From contig CP065009.1 in assembly GCA_016699755.1 (NCBI GenBank), positions 248,001-312,000 of the forward strand: DNA of 64,000 bases. The letters are read 5' to 3'. The notes under the pieces were generated by a model. That model saw only the letters and a program-made list of their open reading frames with translations, was not told where the DNA came from and did not search any database. The stretch is from Candidatus Peregrinibacteria bacterium. Lineage in GTDB: Bacteria; Patescibacteriota; Gracilibacteria; CAIRYL01; GCA-016699755. The position numbers and the translations under genes are program-made. Shown here piece by piece: positions 52,991-61,128 of this stretch (positions within the stretch are counted from its first letter, which is position 1; each line of letters begins with the position of its first letter).

Positions 52991-54037
52991 TTATAGTTCC
53001 AATACTGGGAAATCAATACCCTCCCATTCTTTTTGTGGAATGTCTGTGGCGGTAATAATGGTTTGCTGTTTTTTGATGAATTCAAAAAGATGTCCTCGTC
53101 GCTGTTCATCAAGCTCCGAAAAAACATCATCCAAAAGAAGAATGGGACGTATGCTAGAAATCTCTTCTGCATACTCTATTTCTGCCATTTTGAGTGAAAT
53201 AAGTGCGCTACGTACCTCTCCGCGAGATCCAGCTTCTGAGAGAGGTTGTTCTCGAAGAAGAAACGAAAAATCATCTACATGTGCGCCTATGCTAGTGGCT
53301 CCCCGACAAATGTCTTTCTGTTGATGCTTTTTGAGTTTCTGGAGTGTTTCCGAACGAGAGCTTGGATGAAAGATAATCTGAAAATTATCTTGTTTTCCAG
53401 AAATGGTTTGATAGTTTTTTGAAAGAGATTTTTGGAGTGACGTAAAAAGCTTTTCCCTTGTTTTACTGATTTCTTCTGAACTTTTTGCAAATTCTTCATC
53501 GTAAAAACCCAATTCTTCCGCCGACGCTTTCCCTTCTCCAATTCTCTTTAAGAGCGCATTTCGAGAAAAGAGAATTTTTTCAAAGCGATGTAAAAGCGAA
53601 AGATGTTCAGGGAAAAGTGGAGAAAGAAAACGATTAAGGTATTTTCTTCTCATAAGTGGTGAGACAAAGGGGAGTAACAGATCGTCTGGAGAAAAGAGGG
53701 TGACCAAAAAGTTTTTCTTCCGAAGAATTTCAGATGTTCCCATAAGGACATCATTTCGTCGAAAGGCAGTTTTTCGGATTGGCGCAATTTGCCAGCGATA
53801 GAGGAGATTTTCCTTTTCTGTTGTTCCTTCTATCTCCATCCATTCTTGTTCTTGTTCTATAATGGGGGCAATGTTTGTTGATCGGAACGATTTTGTAAGA
53901 GAGAGGAGCGAGAGCGCCTCAAGAATACTTGTTTTTCCAGAGCCATTTCTTCCCACAATAAGCATCCCTTTTTTCGGAATATCGTATGAAAAAGAGGTGT
54001 GGTTTCGAAAGTGTTGAAGGTGAAGATGGGTGAGCAT
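52991..54037 (-). CDS. recF: DNA replication and repair protein RecF
   Basis: RecF recognises gapped DNA and helps load RecA at daughter-strand gaps. The 348-residue product has the SMC-like ATPase head: Walker A LIVGRNGSGKTSILEAL (about residues 26-42), the signature segment GSRGEVRSALISLKMAEIEY, and Walker B RPILLLDDVFSELDEQRR with the D-loop, then TATDIP. Length is normal. ATG at 54037 is chosen because the upstream 13 residues in the longer frame do not fit. The gene is convergent with the TPR gene, ending 20 bases from its stop. No dnaA, dnaN or gyrB adjoin it, so the classic origin cluster is absent. Confidence 0.93.
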   Translation of the reverse strand: MLTHLHLQHFRNHTSFSYDIPKKGMLIVGRNGSGKTSILEALSLLSLTKSFRSTNIAPIIEQEQEWMEIEGTTEKENLLYRWQIAPIRKTAFRRNDVLMGTSEILRKKNFLVTLFSPDDLLLPFVSPLMRRKYLNRFLSPLFPEHLSLLHRFEKILFSRNALLKRIGEGKASAEELGFYDEEFAKSSEEISKTREKLFTSLQKSLSKNYQTISGKQDNFQIIFHPSSRSETLQKLKKHQQKDICRGATSIGAHVDDFSFLLREQPLSEAGSRGEVRSALISLKMAEIEYAEEISSIRPILLLDDVFSELDEQRRGHLFEFIKKQQTIITATDIPQKEWEGIDFPVLEL

Positions 54038-54100
54038 TTTTTCTATTGATTTCTCATAAAATGTTGTAAAAGCCATTCCCTTTTTCGGGGGGGAATTTCT

Positions 54101-54586
54101 TTAATCCTCGAGCATTGCCTTTGCCCATTCTCGCATGAGGTGCTTCAGGCGATATTCATAAAACTTTTGACAAACGAATCCAACGAGTCCCCCGAGGAGC
54201 GCAGAAGTCGCGACCAGAAAAATGAGGCGGATGGATGTATCTTTTTGAAAGAAAAAAAGCCCAAGTATACAAATAAGAAATCCGATAGAAAGGGGGATCA
54301 TCCAATATTTTCTTTGTTCATCTGTCACAGGAAGGTCTTTTGTGCGAGCAAGTTTTAAAATGGTATTTGTTTCAAGGATAATTTCTTCACGCCCATTTTT
54401 CGAAAGGATTTCACTAATATCTTTTGTACGAACGGTTTCTGCAATTTCTTCGAGCGAAACAGCCGCATATTTACTGCTAATGGTCATCTTCCCAGAGAGG
54501 TCGTTTGGAAGAGAAATTGGTTCTAAATGAATCGGTTCTTTTCCCCCAAGATCAATGGGACGAATGCGAAAAGGAATCTGTTGCAT
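54101..54586 (-). CDS. Two-TM hypothetical membrane protein
   Basis: The 161-residue protein has a polar N-terminal half with no family match, then two membrane spans (about 96-113 and 119-140; LSIGFLICILGLFFF, IFLVATSALLGGLVGFV), and a short basic tail. It lies 63 bases before recF on the same strand and 66 bases from rmlD on the other. Function unknown. The membrane pattern and regular start (MQQIPFRIRP) suggest a real gene. Confidence 0.6.
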   Translation of the reverse strand: MQQIPFRIRPIDLGGKEPIHLEPISLPNDLSGKMTISSKYAAVSLEEIAETVRTKDISEILSKNGREEIILETNTILKLARTKDLPVTDEQRKYWMIPLSIGFLICILGLFFFQKDTSIRLIFLVATSALLGGLVGFVCQKFYEYRLKHLMREWAKAMLED

Positions 54587-54652
54587 GGGAAAAGCTCCAA
54601 AATATGCAGAAAAATCCTCGCATATTTTCGAAAAAAAGGCAAAATGGGAACT

Positions 54653-55486
54653 ATGAAAAAAGTACTTCTCTTTGGGTCACAAGGGCTTCTTGGACAAAGT
54701 CTGTTTGAAAGATTGTCTCAAGAATCGAATATCCAGTTGGTGCCACTCTCGCGTTTTAATTACGACCTCTTTTTTCCTGAGGAAATTTTTCGCGCTCTCG
54801 ATGATCATACGCCGGATATTCTCTTGAATGCTGTTGCTTTTGCGAATGTTGATGCGGCAGAAAAACCAGAAAACGAAAATGAAGTCTTTTATCTGAATGC
54901 TGATTTTCCCAAACTTCTCGCAGAGGAGTCGCACAAGAGAAAAATATCTCTCATCCATTTTTCTACCGATTTCGTCTTTTCTGGAGAAGGAGATTTTTAC
55001 GATGAGCAATCTCTTCCCGATCCAATAAATATATATGGGGCTTCGAAAGTAGAAGGAGAAGAGGGGATTTGGGAAAACACTGAGAATGCTCTTGTTATTC
55101 GCACGAGTCGACTTTATGGAAAGGGAAAGGAAAATTTTGTTTCAAAAATCGTACATCTAGCAAAGCGAAATAAACCCATTTCTGCTCTTTTTGATGAACA
55201 AGGAAATTTTACGTTTACGGATGATTTGGCAAATCGCATTGCGGAATTTCTTAAACGAGAAGCCCTTCCAGTAGGAACTCTTCATGTGGCAGGAGAAGAA
55301 ATGGCTTCACCAGCAAAAGTGGCACGAGAAATTGTTCGCCTTACGAATTCACAATCTGTGGTCACCGAAATTTCCTCCGATTCTCTCAGTCGTCCTGCAC
55401 CAAGACCAAAGCATCCAAAATTGGTGAGTTGTCGAGAAAACATGCTCCTCGGTTTTCGTGATGCGTTGCCGAGATTTTTGGCTTAG
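54653..55486 (+). CDS. rmlD: dTDP-4-dehydrorhamnose reductase-like protein
   Basis: The product (277 residues from MKKVLLFGSQGLLGQSLFE) belongs to the extended short-chain dehydrogenase group that includes RmlD, the last step of dTDP-L-rhamnose formation. Features are the NAD(P) motif GSQGLLG (8-14), the DILLNAVAFANVDAAEK strand, the catalytic Ser/Thr region HFSTDFVFSG and the YxxxK pair in INIYGASKVEGE. The other rml genes are not in the window, so a different 4-keto-sugar or S-adenosylmethionine synthetase beta-type role is possible. A start 3 codons earlier (ATG 54644) is also feasible. Confidence 0.8.
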   Translation: MKKVLLFGSQGLLGQSLFERLSQESNIQLVPLSRFNYDLFFPEEIFRALDDHTPDILLNAVAFANVDAAEKPENENEVFYLNADFPKLLAEESHKRKISLIHFSTDFVFSGEGDFYDEQSLPDPINIYGASKVEGEEGIWENTENALVIRTSRLYGKGKENFVSKIVHLAKRNKPISALFDEQGNFTFTDDLANRIAEFLKREALPVGTLHVAGEEMASPAKVAREIVRLTNSQSVVTEISSDSLSRPAPRPKHPKLVSCRENMLLGFRDALPRFLA

Positions 55487-55710
55487 TGGATTTCTTGGAA
55501 AGAGTCAGCCGGTATATCAAGAATTTTTCCATTTATAAGAAGAGGAATAGTGTTTTCTAACGGAAGTAGAAGTCCTCGTATTTCTCTTATTCGCTGTCCG
55601 TTTTTTTCTGAAGTTACAATGATGATATCGTGTACATTTTCGTCCTTTTCATCTTGGAACGAGAGTGCAAATTGTATCACTTTCTCTGGAAATGCCTTGG
55701 CATTCTTCAT
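55483..55710 (-). CDS. Small hypothetical protein
   Basis: The 75-residue frame begins MKNAKAFPEKVIQ and ends SFQEIH. It is mixed alpha/beta in appearance and soluble; the pattern DIIIVTSEKNGQRIREIRGL followed by NGKILDIPADSF could form a small beta barrel or OB-like fold. Its 3' end overlaps rmlD by 4 bases, convergently. It is divergent from the ileS leader, so a shared regulatory region is possible. I do not recognise the family. Confidence 0.5.
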   Translation of the reverse strand: MKNAKAFPEKVIQFALSFQDEKDENVHDIIIVTSEKNGQRIREIRGLLLPLENTIPLLINGKILDIPADSFQEIH

Positions 55711-55765
55711 TATGTTTGATAAAAAAGGAGGCTACTTTATTGCTTTTCTTTTTTTTTATCAAGCG

Positions 55766-55771
55766 TATAAT
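55766..55771 (+). promoter_or_regulatory. -10 box of the ileS leader
   Basis: TATAAT is followed by about 210 bases of leader before the ileS ATG. A clear -35 box at 17 bases is not present; TTGCTT lies 20 bases upstream. Confidence 0.4.
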
Positions 55772-55774
55772 TCC

Positions 55775-55950
55775 AACCGTAAAAGGCGTTTGACTTTGGA
55801 AATCACCAGAGGAGCTGCGGGAAGAAAATCCATCTCGGATGAGTAGAACCCACCAAAATCGGTTTGTTATTACCGAAAAGAAAGTGTTTCGTATCTCTAC
55901 GAAAAACCAGGGTGGTACCGCCCTTTCCCATAAAAAGGGTCCCTGGAAGG
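55775..55950 (+). promoter_or_regulatory. T-box riboswitch upstream of ileS
   Basis: The hallmark T-box sequence AGGGTGGTACCGC (55909-55921) precedes ileS by 60 bases; its TGGT can pair with the free ACCA end of uncharged tRNA. The outer helix CCAGGG...CCCTGG (about 55906-55946) is the competing stem. Two perfect hairpins lie before it: TCGGT/ACCGA (55859-55876) and TTTCGTA/TACGAAA (55887-55904). The leader is short, so stem I seems reduced; the specifier is not certain, but ATC triplets occur at 55802, 55828 and 55832. It should raise IleRS expression when tRNA-Ile is uncharged. Whether it acts on transcription or translation is not clear; there is no obvious T-run directly after the helix. 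Confidence 0.85.
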
Positions 55951-55980
55951 CAGAAATTCTGTTTTCCTATTTTTGTGTAT

Positions 55981-58900
55981 ATGTCCTCATTCCAGCCCGT
56001 TGATCCAAAAGCATCGTTTCCAAAGCTTGAAGAAGAAATCCTTGCCTTTTGGAAAGAGAACAATTCTTTTCGAAAATCTTTAGAAAATCGGGAAAATGCT
56101 CCACTCTACACCTTTAACGATGGTCCACCGTTTGCGACCGGTCTGCCACACTATGGGCATATTATTGCGGGAACGATAAAAGATGTTATTCCACGCTACC
56201 AAACGATGCGAGGGAAATATGTTCCACGTCGTTTCGGGTGGGATTGCCATGGGGTTCCTGTGGAACACGAAATGGAGAAACAGCTGGGCTTTAAAAACCG
56301 AGATGATATTGAGGAATATGGTGTTCAAAATTTTTGCGAGGCATGCCGAGGAATTGTACTCAAATACACTTCGGAATGGGAAAAATCGGTGGAACGAATG
56401 GGACGTTGGGTTGATTTTAAAAACGATTATAAAACCATGGACCCTGAGTACATGGAAAAAATTATTGGGGTGTTTGGAAAACTCTGGGATAAAGGAATGA
56501 TTTATGAAGGAAAAAAAGTGGTGGCGTATTCGCCAAAACTTGCTTCGACATTGAGCAACTTTGAGGCGAATTTGAATTACAAAGACATTGATGATCCGGC
56601 GGTAACAGTAAAATTTGAGTTGGAAGAAGAGCCAAATACTTATTTTCTCGCATGGACAACCACTCCATGGACACTTCCAAGCAATTTGGGGCTTTGTGTT
56701 CATCCAGAATTGGAATATGTACGATTTGAAATTCAAAGTGATAACGAGGATTTGCAAAAGAGATTTGGACTAAAAAAAGGTGATCGTTACATAGTAGCAA
56801 AGGGAATTTTTGAAAGAGCACGTGATGAACAAATAGGGTTGCTACGTGATCTTTTTCTTTATCAAGAAACTGGAGAATTTGAAGCATCCTATCGGGATCC
56901 GCTTGTGATTCAAACGTTAAAGGGCTCCAATCTTATTGGAAAACACTATAAATCGCTTTTTCCATTTCTCAAAGATCTTCACGGAAAAGGCAATCTCGAT
57001 TTCTCAAGCGCCTTTCAGGTGTTTGGTGACGATTTTGTCTCCGATGCCGAGGGAACAGGAATCGTTCACCTTGCGCCAACTGGAGAAGACGATGCACGTA
57101 TTCTTACAGCGAACAAGGTTCCGCTTATTTATCCATTCACCGAAACGTGTTATTTTGACGAAACTATTCCACCGCTTGCCGGAAAGTATTTTCGGGTTGA
57201 TCCGGTAGTAGAAGGCTCAAAAGAAGATAATGCAAACGATTGGGTTATTGATGCTCTCAAAGAATCTGGAAAATTAATGAAGCGCGAGCAGATTCGGCAC
57301 AGCTATCCACACTGTTGGCGAACGGATTGTGCGCTTATGTATCGCGGTATTCACACGTTTTTTGTGGATGTGCAATCCATTAAATCGAAGATGCTCAAAA
57401 ATAATGAAGACATTCATTGGGTTCCTGATCATATTCAGCATGGTCGATTTGGAAAAATTCTCGAAAATGCACCCGATTGGGCGATTTCTCGAAGTCGTTA
57501 TTGGGGTGCACCAATTCCGGTATGGAAATGTGAATTGTGTCAAAAACGGGAGGTGGCAAATTCTGTTGAAGAAATTGCGAAAAAAGCAAAAAAGAACGGA
57601 ACCCTTTTTGTCGCTCGACATGGTGAGGCAAGCCATAATGTTCGGAGAATTGTTTCTTGTGTTCAAGACGATTCTGTTTCGCTCACCGATGAGGGGAGAA
57701 AACAGGCAGAAAAGCTCGCTGAGAAGATTCAATCTGAAAATATAGAATATATTTTTTGTTCGCCATTACACCGAACACGGCAAACAGCGGAGATCATTAA
57801 AAAGTATGCCAACATTCCGGTGGAAATTGTGATAGATAACCGTTTGCGAGAAATAGATTTTGGCATAATGGAGGGAAAAACAGCAGAAGAATGGAAGTCA
57901 CAGTTTTCCACCGTTTCTGAGAGATATTCCACAAATCCCCATGGCGGAGAGACCTCTGCAGAGGTTGTGGAACGAACTTTTGAGTTTCTTTCGGAAGTTC
58001 GAACAAAATATGTGAACAATAAAGTTCTTATCATTACTCATGGAGAGCTTGTACGGCATTTTCAACAATATTTTTGGAGTGCTTCTGGAGAGCCGCTCAC
58101 CCTTAATCCCCCAGAAACAGGAAGTCTTTTTGAGTTTTCTTTTTCTGCTCGTCCAGAAAATTCCAATGGTGAGATTGATCTTCACCGTCCCTATATCGAT
58201 AAAATCGTTTTTAACTGTGCATGTGGAGGAGAAATGCATCGCGTTCCAGATGTGCTCGATTGCTGGTTTGAAAGCGGATCAATGCCATACGCGAGTGTTA
58301 GTAGTGAGGAGTATCAGAAGGGGGGCTCATTAAAAATGAAACCTGCTGAGACTCCAGAGGAATTTCATCAGTATCACCAAATTCGGAAAAAAGAGATTTT
58401 TGATCGATATCATCCAGATATTGTATATGACTTTGATCATCCGGATGAAAAAGATCTCGAGAGTCATCCTTTTGTTCTTATTTTTCAAGAAGAAATTATT
58501 GGAACCCTTCGCCTCGATGAGCTTGATGGTGAAACAATTGCTCTCCGTGTATTTGCTATTTCCGAAAAATATCAAAATCAAAGATTTGGAAGACAAACAT
58601 TAGATCTTGTGGAGCAATTTGCAAGGGAGAAAGGGTGTTATAGGATTGTTCTTAATGCAAATTGTAATGCCATCTCTTTTTATGAGAGATGTGGATATAA
58701 AAAAGGATTTTGGGAAGGCGATAGTACTTCTGGGGCAATCCCAATGGGAAAAAATATTTCTTTAAAAAAAGGATTTCCTGCCGATTTTATTGCCGAAGGT
58801 CTCGATCAAACTCGCGGATGGTTTTATACACTTCATGTTCTTGCGAATGCGCTTTACGATTCTCCTGCGTTTCGAAATGTGATTGTGAACGGTATTATTT

Positions 58901-60237
58901 TGGCGGAAGATGGGCAGAAGATGAGTAAATCGAAAAAGAATTATCCTGATCCTCAGATTATTTTTGATAAATTTGGAGCAGACGCCATGCGGTTTTATCT
59001 TCTCAGTTCTCCTGCGGTTCGTGCCGAAGATCTTCGCTTTTCTGAAAATGGGGTAGAAGAAGTAGTGCGAAAGGTTCTTTTGCCACTCTGGAACGCCTAT
59101 TCCTTTTTTGTGACCTACGCAAATATCGATTCTTGGACACCAGATGAAACCTTCAAAAAAAGTGATCACCTGCTCGATAAATGGGTGCTCTCGGAGCTTT
59201 CTGCCTTTATTCGTGATGTGCAAAATGCTTTTGACGCGTATGAGCTCGATAGTGCCTGCCGAAAAATTCCAGAGTTTCTCGAAAAACTGACAAATTTTTA
59301 CATTCGCCGAAGTCGTCGTCGATTCTGGAAATCAGAAACCGATGACGATAAAAATGCTGCATTTCAAACGCTGTTTACCGTTCTTACGGAAACAGTAAAA
59401 GTTATTGCGCCCGCTATGCCATTTATATCGGAAGCAATTTGGCAAAATCTTCGACAGAAAAATAACGTATCTTCGGTGCATCATTCGGATTTTCCAAATG
59501 CCGATGCATTTCCAGAAGATCGGGAGCTCGTGGAATCTCTCTCTGCAGTGCGTACTATTGTTTCACTGGCGTTGGCACTTCGTGCGCGCGAGAAGCAAAG
59601 AGTTCGTCAACCGCTTGCGCTTCTTAAAGTGGCGCTTCCGTCACGGTTCTCATCTGATATTCTTACGAAATACGAAGATATTCTTCTTGAAGAAGTGAAT
59701 GTAAAAAAAGTGGAAGCAGTGCAAAACCCAGAGGAAATAGCGGAAAAATTTGCCAAACCCGATGCGCGAAAAATTGGTCCGAAATACGGAAAGGAGGTTC
59801 AGGAAATTATCCGTGAAGCAAAAAGCGGAAACTTTATCGAGCATGAAGATGGTTCGTGCACGGTTGCTGAAAAATGGGAACTTACTGCGGAAGAAATTGA
59901 GATTGGCTTTTTGGGAAAAGAGGGGCTTTCTGCTCTTTCCGAAGCAGGAATTGTGGTGGCACTCGATACTATTGTTACACCAGATCTTTTACTGGAGGGG
60001 CACGCACGCGAACTCATTCGTAATATTCAAGAGCTTCGTAAAGAAGCGGAGTATGATATTTCCGACCGTATTTTACTCGGCATCTCTGGCGCAGATGATA
60101 TTCTTGCTCTTTTTGGCGAAATGATCGCTACGGAAACATTAGCGACGGAAATTTTGAAAGAAATTCCCTCTGCTGATATTGAAAAAACGATTTCGCTTGA
60201 AGGGAAAGATATCCATCTTTCATTATTATGGAAGTAG
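55981..60237 (+). CDS. ileS: Isoleucyl-tRNA synthetase with two inserted enzyme domains
   Basis: IleRS charges tRNA-Ile and edits misactivated valine. The 1418-residue product has HYGH (57-60), the CP1 editing domain with TTTPWTLPSN and GTGIVHLAPTGEDD, KMSKS (980-984) and an eukaryote-like (type 2) C-terminus. The zinc knuckle is C517/C520 and C746/C748. Between these two pairs lies a complete histidine phosphatase domain (about 541-720). A GNAT acetyltransferase domain (about 788-926) interrupts the core between CWFESGSMPYA and FPADFIAEGLDQTRG. A normal type 2 IleRS is about 1050 residues. The ATG at 55981 is chosen because the longer frame runs into the T-box. All synthetase motifs look intact. 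Confidence 0.95.
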   Translation: MSSFQPVDPKASFPKLEEEILAFWKENNSFRKSLENRENAPLYTFNDGPPFATGLPHYGHIIAGTIKDVIPRYQTMRGKYVPRRFGWDCHGVPVEHEMEKQLGFKNRDDIEEYGVQNFCEACRGIVLKYTSEWEKSVERMGRWVDFKNDYKTMDPEYMEKIIGVFGKLWDKGMIYEGKKVVAYSPKLASTLSNFEANLNYKDIDDPAVTVKFELEEEPNTYFLAWTTTPWTLPSNLGLCVHPELEYVRFEIQSDNEDLQKRFGLKKGDRYIVAKGIFERARDEQIGLLRDLFLYQETGEFEASYRDPLVIQTLKGSNLIGKHYKSLFPFLKDLHGKGNLDFSSAFQVFGDDFVSDAEGTGIVHLAPTGEDDARILTANKVPLIYPFTETCYFDETIPPLAGKYFRVDPVVEGSKEDNANDWVIDALKESGKLMKREQIRHSYPHCWRTDCALMYRGIHTFFVDVQSIKSKMLKNNEDIHWVPDHIQHGRFGKILENAPDWAISRSRYWGAPIPVWKCELCQKREVANSVEEIAKKAKKNGTLFVARHGEASHNVRRIVSCVQDDSVSLTDEGRKQAEKLAEKIQSENIEYIFCSPLHRTRQTAEIIKKYANIPVEIVIDNRLREIDFGIMEGKTAEEWKSQFSTVSERYSTNPHGGETSAEVVERTFEFLSEVRTKYVNNKVLIITHGELVRHFQQYFWSASGEPLTLNPPETGSLFEFSFSARPENSNGEIDLHRPYIDKIVFNCACGGEMHRVPDVLDCWFESGSMPYASVSSEEYQKGGSLKMKPAETPEEFHQYHQIRKKEIFDRYHPDIVYDFDHPDEKDLESHPFVLIFQEEIIGTLRLDELDGETIALRVFAISEKYQNQRFGRQTLDLVEQFAREKGCYRIVLNANCNAISFYERCGYKKGFWEGDSTSGAIPMGKNISLKKGFPADFIAEGLDQTRGWFYTLHVLANALYDSPAFRNVIVNGIILAEDGQKMSKSKKNYPDPQIIFDKFGADAMRFYLLSSPAVRAEDLRFSENGVEEVVRKVLLPLWNAYSFFVTYANIDSWTPDETFKKSDHLLDKWVLSELSAFIRDVQNAFDAYELDSACRKIPEFLEKLTNFYIRRSRRRFWKSETDDDKNAAFQTLFTVLTETVKVIAPAMPFISEAIWQNLRQKNNVSSVHHSDFPNADAFPEDRELVESLSAVRTIVSLALALRAREKQRVRQPLALLKVALPSRFSSDILTKYEDILLEEVNVKKVEAVQNPEEIAEKFAKPDARKIGPKYGKEVQEIIREAKSGNFIEHEDGSCTVAEKWELTAEEIEIGFLGKEGLSALSEAGIVVALDTIVTPDLLLEGHARELIRNIQELRKEAEYDISDRILLGISGADDILALFGEMIATETLATEILKEIPSADIEKTISLEGKDIHLSLLWK
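57601..58140 (+). other. Histidine phosphatase domain inside IleRS
   Basis: Residues about 541-720 of IleRS match the phosphoglycerate mutase/histidine phosphatase family: VARHGEAS with the phosphohistidine, FCSPLHRTRQTAEII with the second Arg, LREIDFGIMEGKT with the catalytic acid, GGETSAEVVERTFEF and IITHGELVRHF with the second His. Every catalytic residue is present, so the domain is probably active. It lies inside the zinc-binding loop between the two cysteine pairs. Confidence 0.92.
58345..58760 (+). other. GNAT acetyltransferase domain inside IleRS
   Basis: Residues about 788-926 of IleRS resemble a GNAT enzyme: an N-terminal helix (EEFHQYHQIRKKEIFD), strands HPFVLIFQEEIIGTLRLDEL and IALRVFAISEKYQ, acetyl-CoA loop QNQRFGRQTLDLVEQFAREK and NANCNAISFYERCGYKK, the classic motif B. 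The first Gly of the Q/RxxGxG loop is Arg, as in some active members. The acceptor is unknown. Confidence 0.85.
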
Positions 60238-60273
60238 GGATATTTCGTGATCTGCCATATAGGATGAACATAA

Positions 60274-60301
60274 AAAACCCCTTCTAAATAGGAGGGGTTT
60301 T
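60274..60301. terminator. Bidirectional terminator after ileS
   Basis: AAAACCCCT and AGGGGTTTT are perfectly complementary around a 10-base loop, with A/T runs on both sides. It lies between the convergent ileS and MopE/VirB2-like genes and could end both. Confidence 0.85.
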
Positions 60302-60326
60302 CGAAAACTTATTACAAATTAAGTTC

Positions 60327-60983
60327 TTAAATATTGGTGAAATAATCCATAACGAATCCAATAAGACCCGCAGCGAGTACTCCAACAAGCACTCCAATAA
60401 TTGCTCCAAGCATGGCTTTTCGTGCTTTTCGAATTTTTTCATCATCTCCGGCAGCAGTGGCATACATAATACCACCCCAGATGAGAACGGCAGTAGAAAC
60501 AGCTACAACAAGCCATCCGAGAAAGCTGATAATTTTTTCGACAAGCCCCATAACATCAAAGGAGTTCGCGCTATCATCAATACCATCACAGTTTTCGTCA
60601 ATTCCATTGCTTGGAATTTCTGCTGCATTTGGATGGAACGCAGATCCTGAAAATGACCGACCACTATATTTGTTGGTATCAATAATTTCGCTAATTTCTG
60701 GGACTGTCAGCTGATGATCATCCCCAAGGGTGTCACATCCACGACCTTCACGAAGTGTTGGGCAGTCACAAATAGCGGGTTCGTACCCTTTTACACCAAA
60801 GAAATTATTTCCATCACAACGGTTTTCTACTTCGTGCCCTGCTCCTAACACTGTAAAAGTACTATCTGAAAAGTATCCGTCATGATCGCTATCGGTGAGT
60901 GAACACGTTGCCGCATGTGCAGGAATTATTCCAACTCCTACCACAAAAAAAGGGAGGAGAAGAGATATGATATATTTTTTCAT
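60327..60983 (-). CDS. MopE-motif protein with VirB2-like TM tail
   Basis: The 218 residues begin with a signal peptide (MKKYIISLLLPFFVVGVG, cleavage near AHA-A). An extracellular part (about 26-140) has Asp-rich repeats such as DSDHDGYFSD and NGIDENCDGIDD, the MopE/thrombospondin-like calcium or metal-binding motif, and six cysteines. Two membrane segments follow (LGWLVVAVSTAVLIWGGIMY and MLGAIIGVLVGVLAAGLIGF) separated by a basic loop, as in TrbC/VirB2 pilins. It could be the subunit of a surface fibre or a type IV secretion-like pilus; no virB genes are nearby. The start at 60983 is chosen for the signal peptide. Confidence 0.72.
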   Translation of the reverse strand: MKKYIISLLLPFFVVGVGIIPAHAATCSLTDSDHDGYFSDSTFTVLGAGHEVENRCDGNNFFGVKGYEPAICDCPTLREGRGCDTLGDDHQLTVPEISEIIDTNKYSGRSFSGSAFHPNAAEIPSNGIDENCDGIDDSANSFDVMGLVEKIISFLGWLVVAVSTAVLIWGGIMYATAAGDDEKIRKARKAMLGAIIGVLVGVLAAGLIGFVMDYFTNI

Positions 60984-61128
60984 GATTCTTTGGGAGAAGA
61001 AAACCAAGTTCTATTGTATCACAAGCCTCTTCCTCTGCGCAAATTTTCTCTTCTTCATGAGTGATGTTTTAAATGAATTTTAAAAAATTGATTGGAAAAG
61101 CCTGAGAAATATGAAAAGATGCTCTGGC

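Noticed and set aside
55864..55980. N-terminal extension of the ileS frame by 39 residues
   Set aside because: This part overlaps the T-box core and its hairpins; the real start is the ATG at 55981, where the family homology begins.
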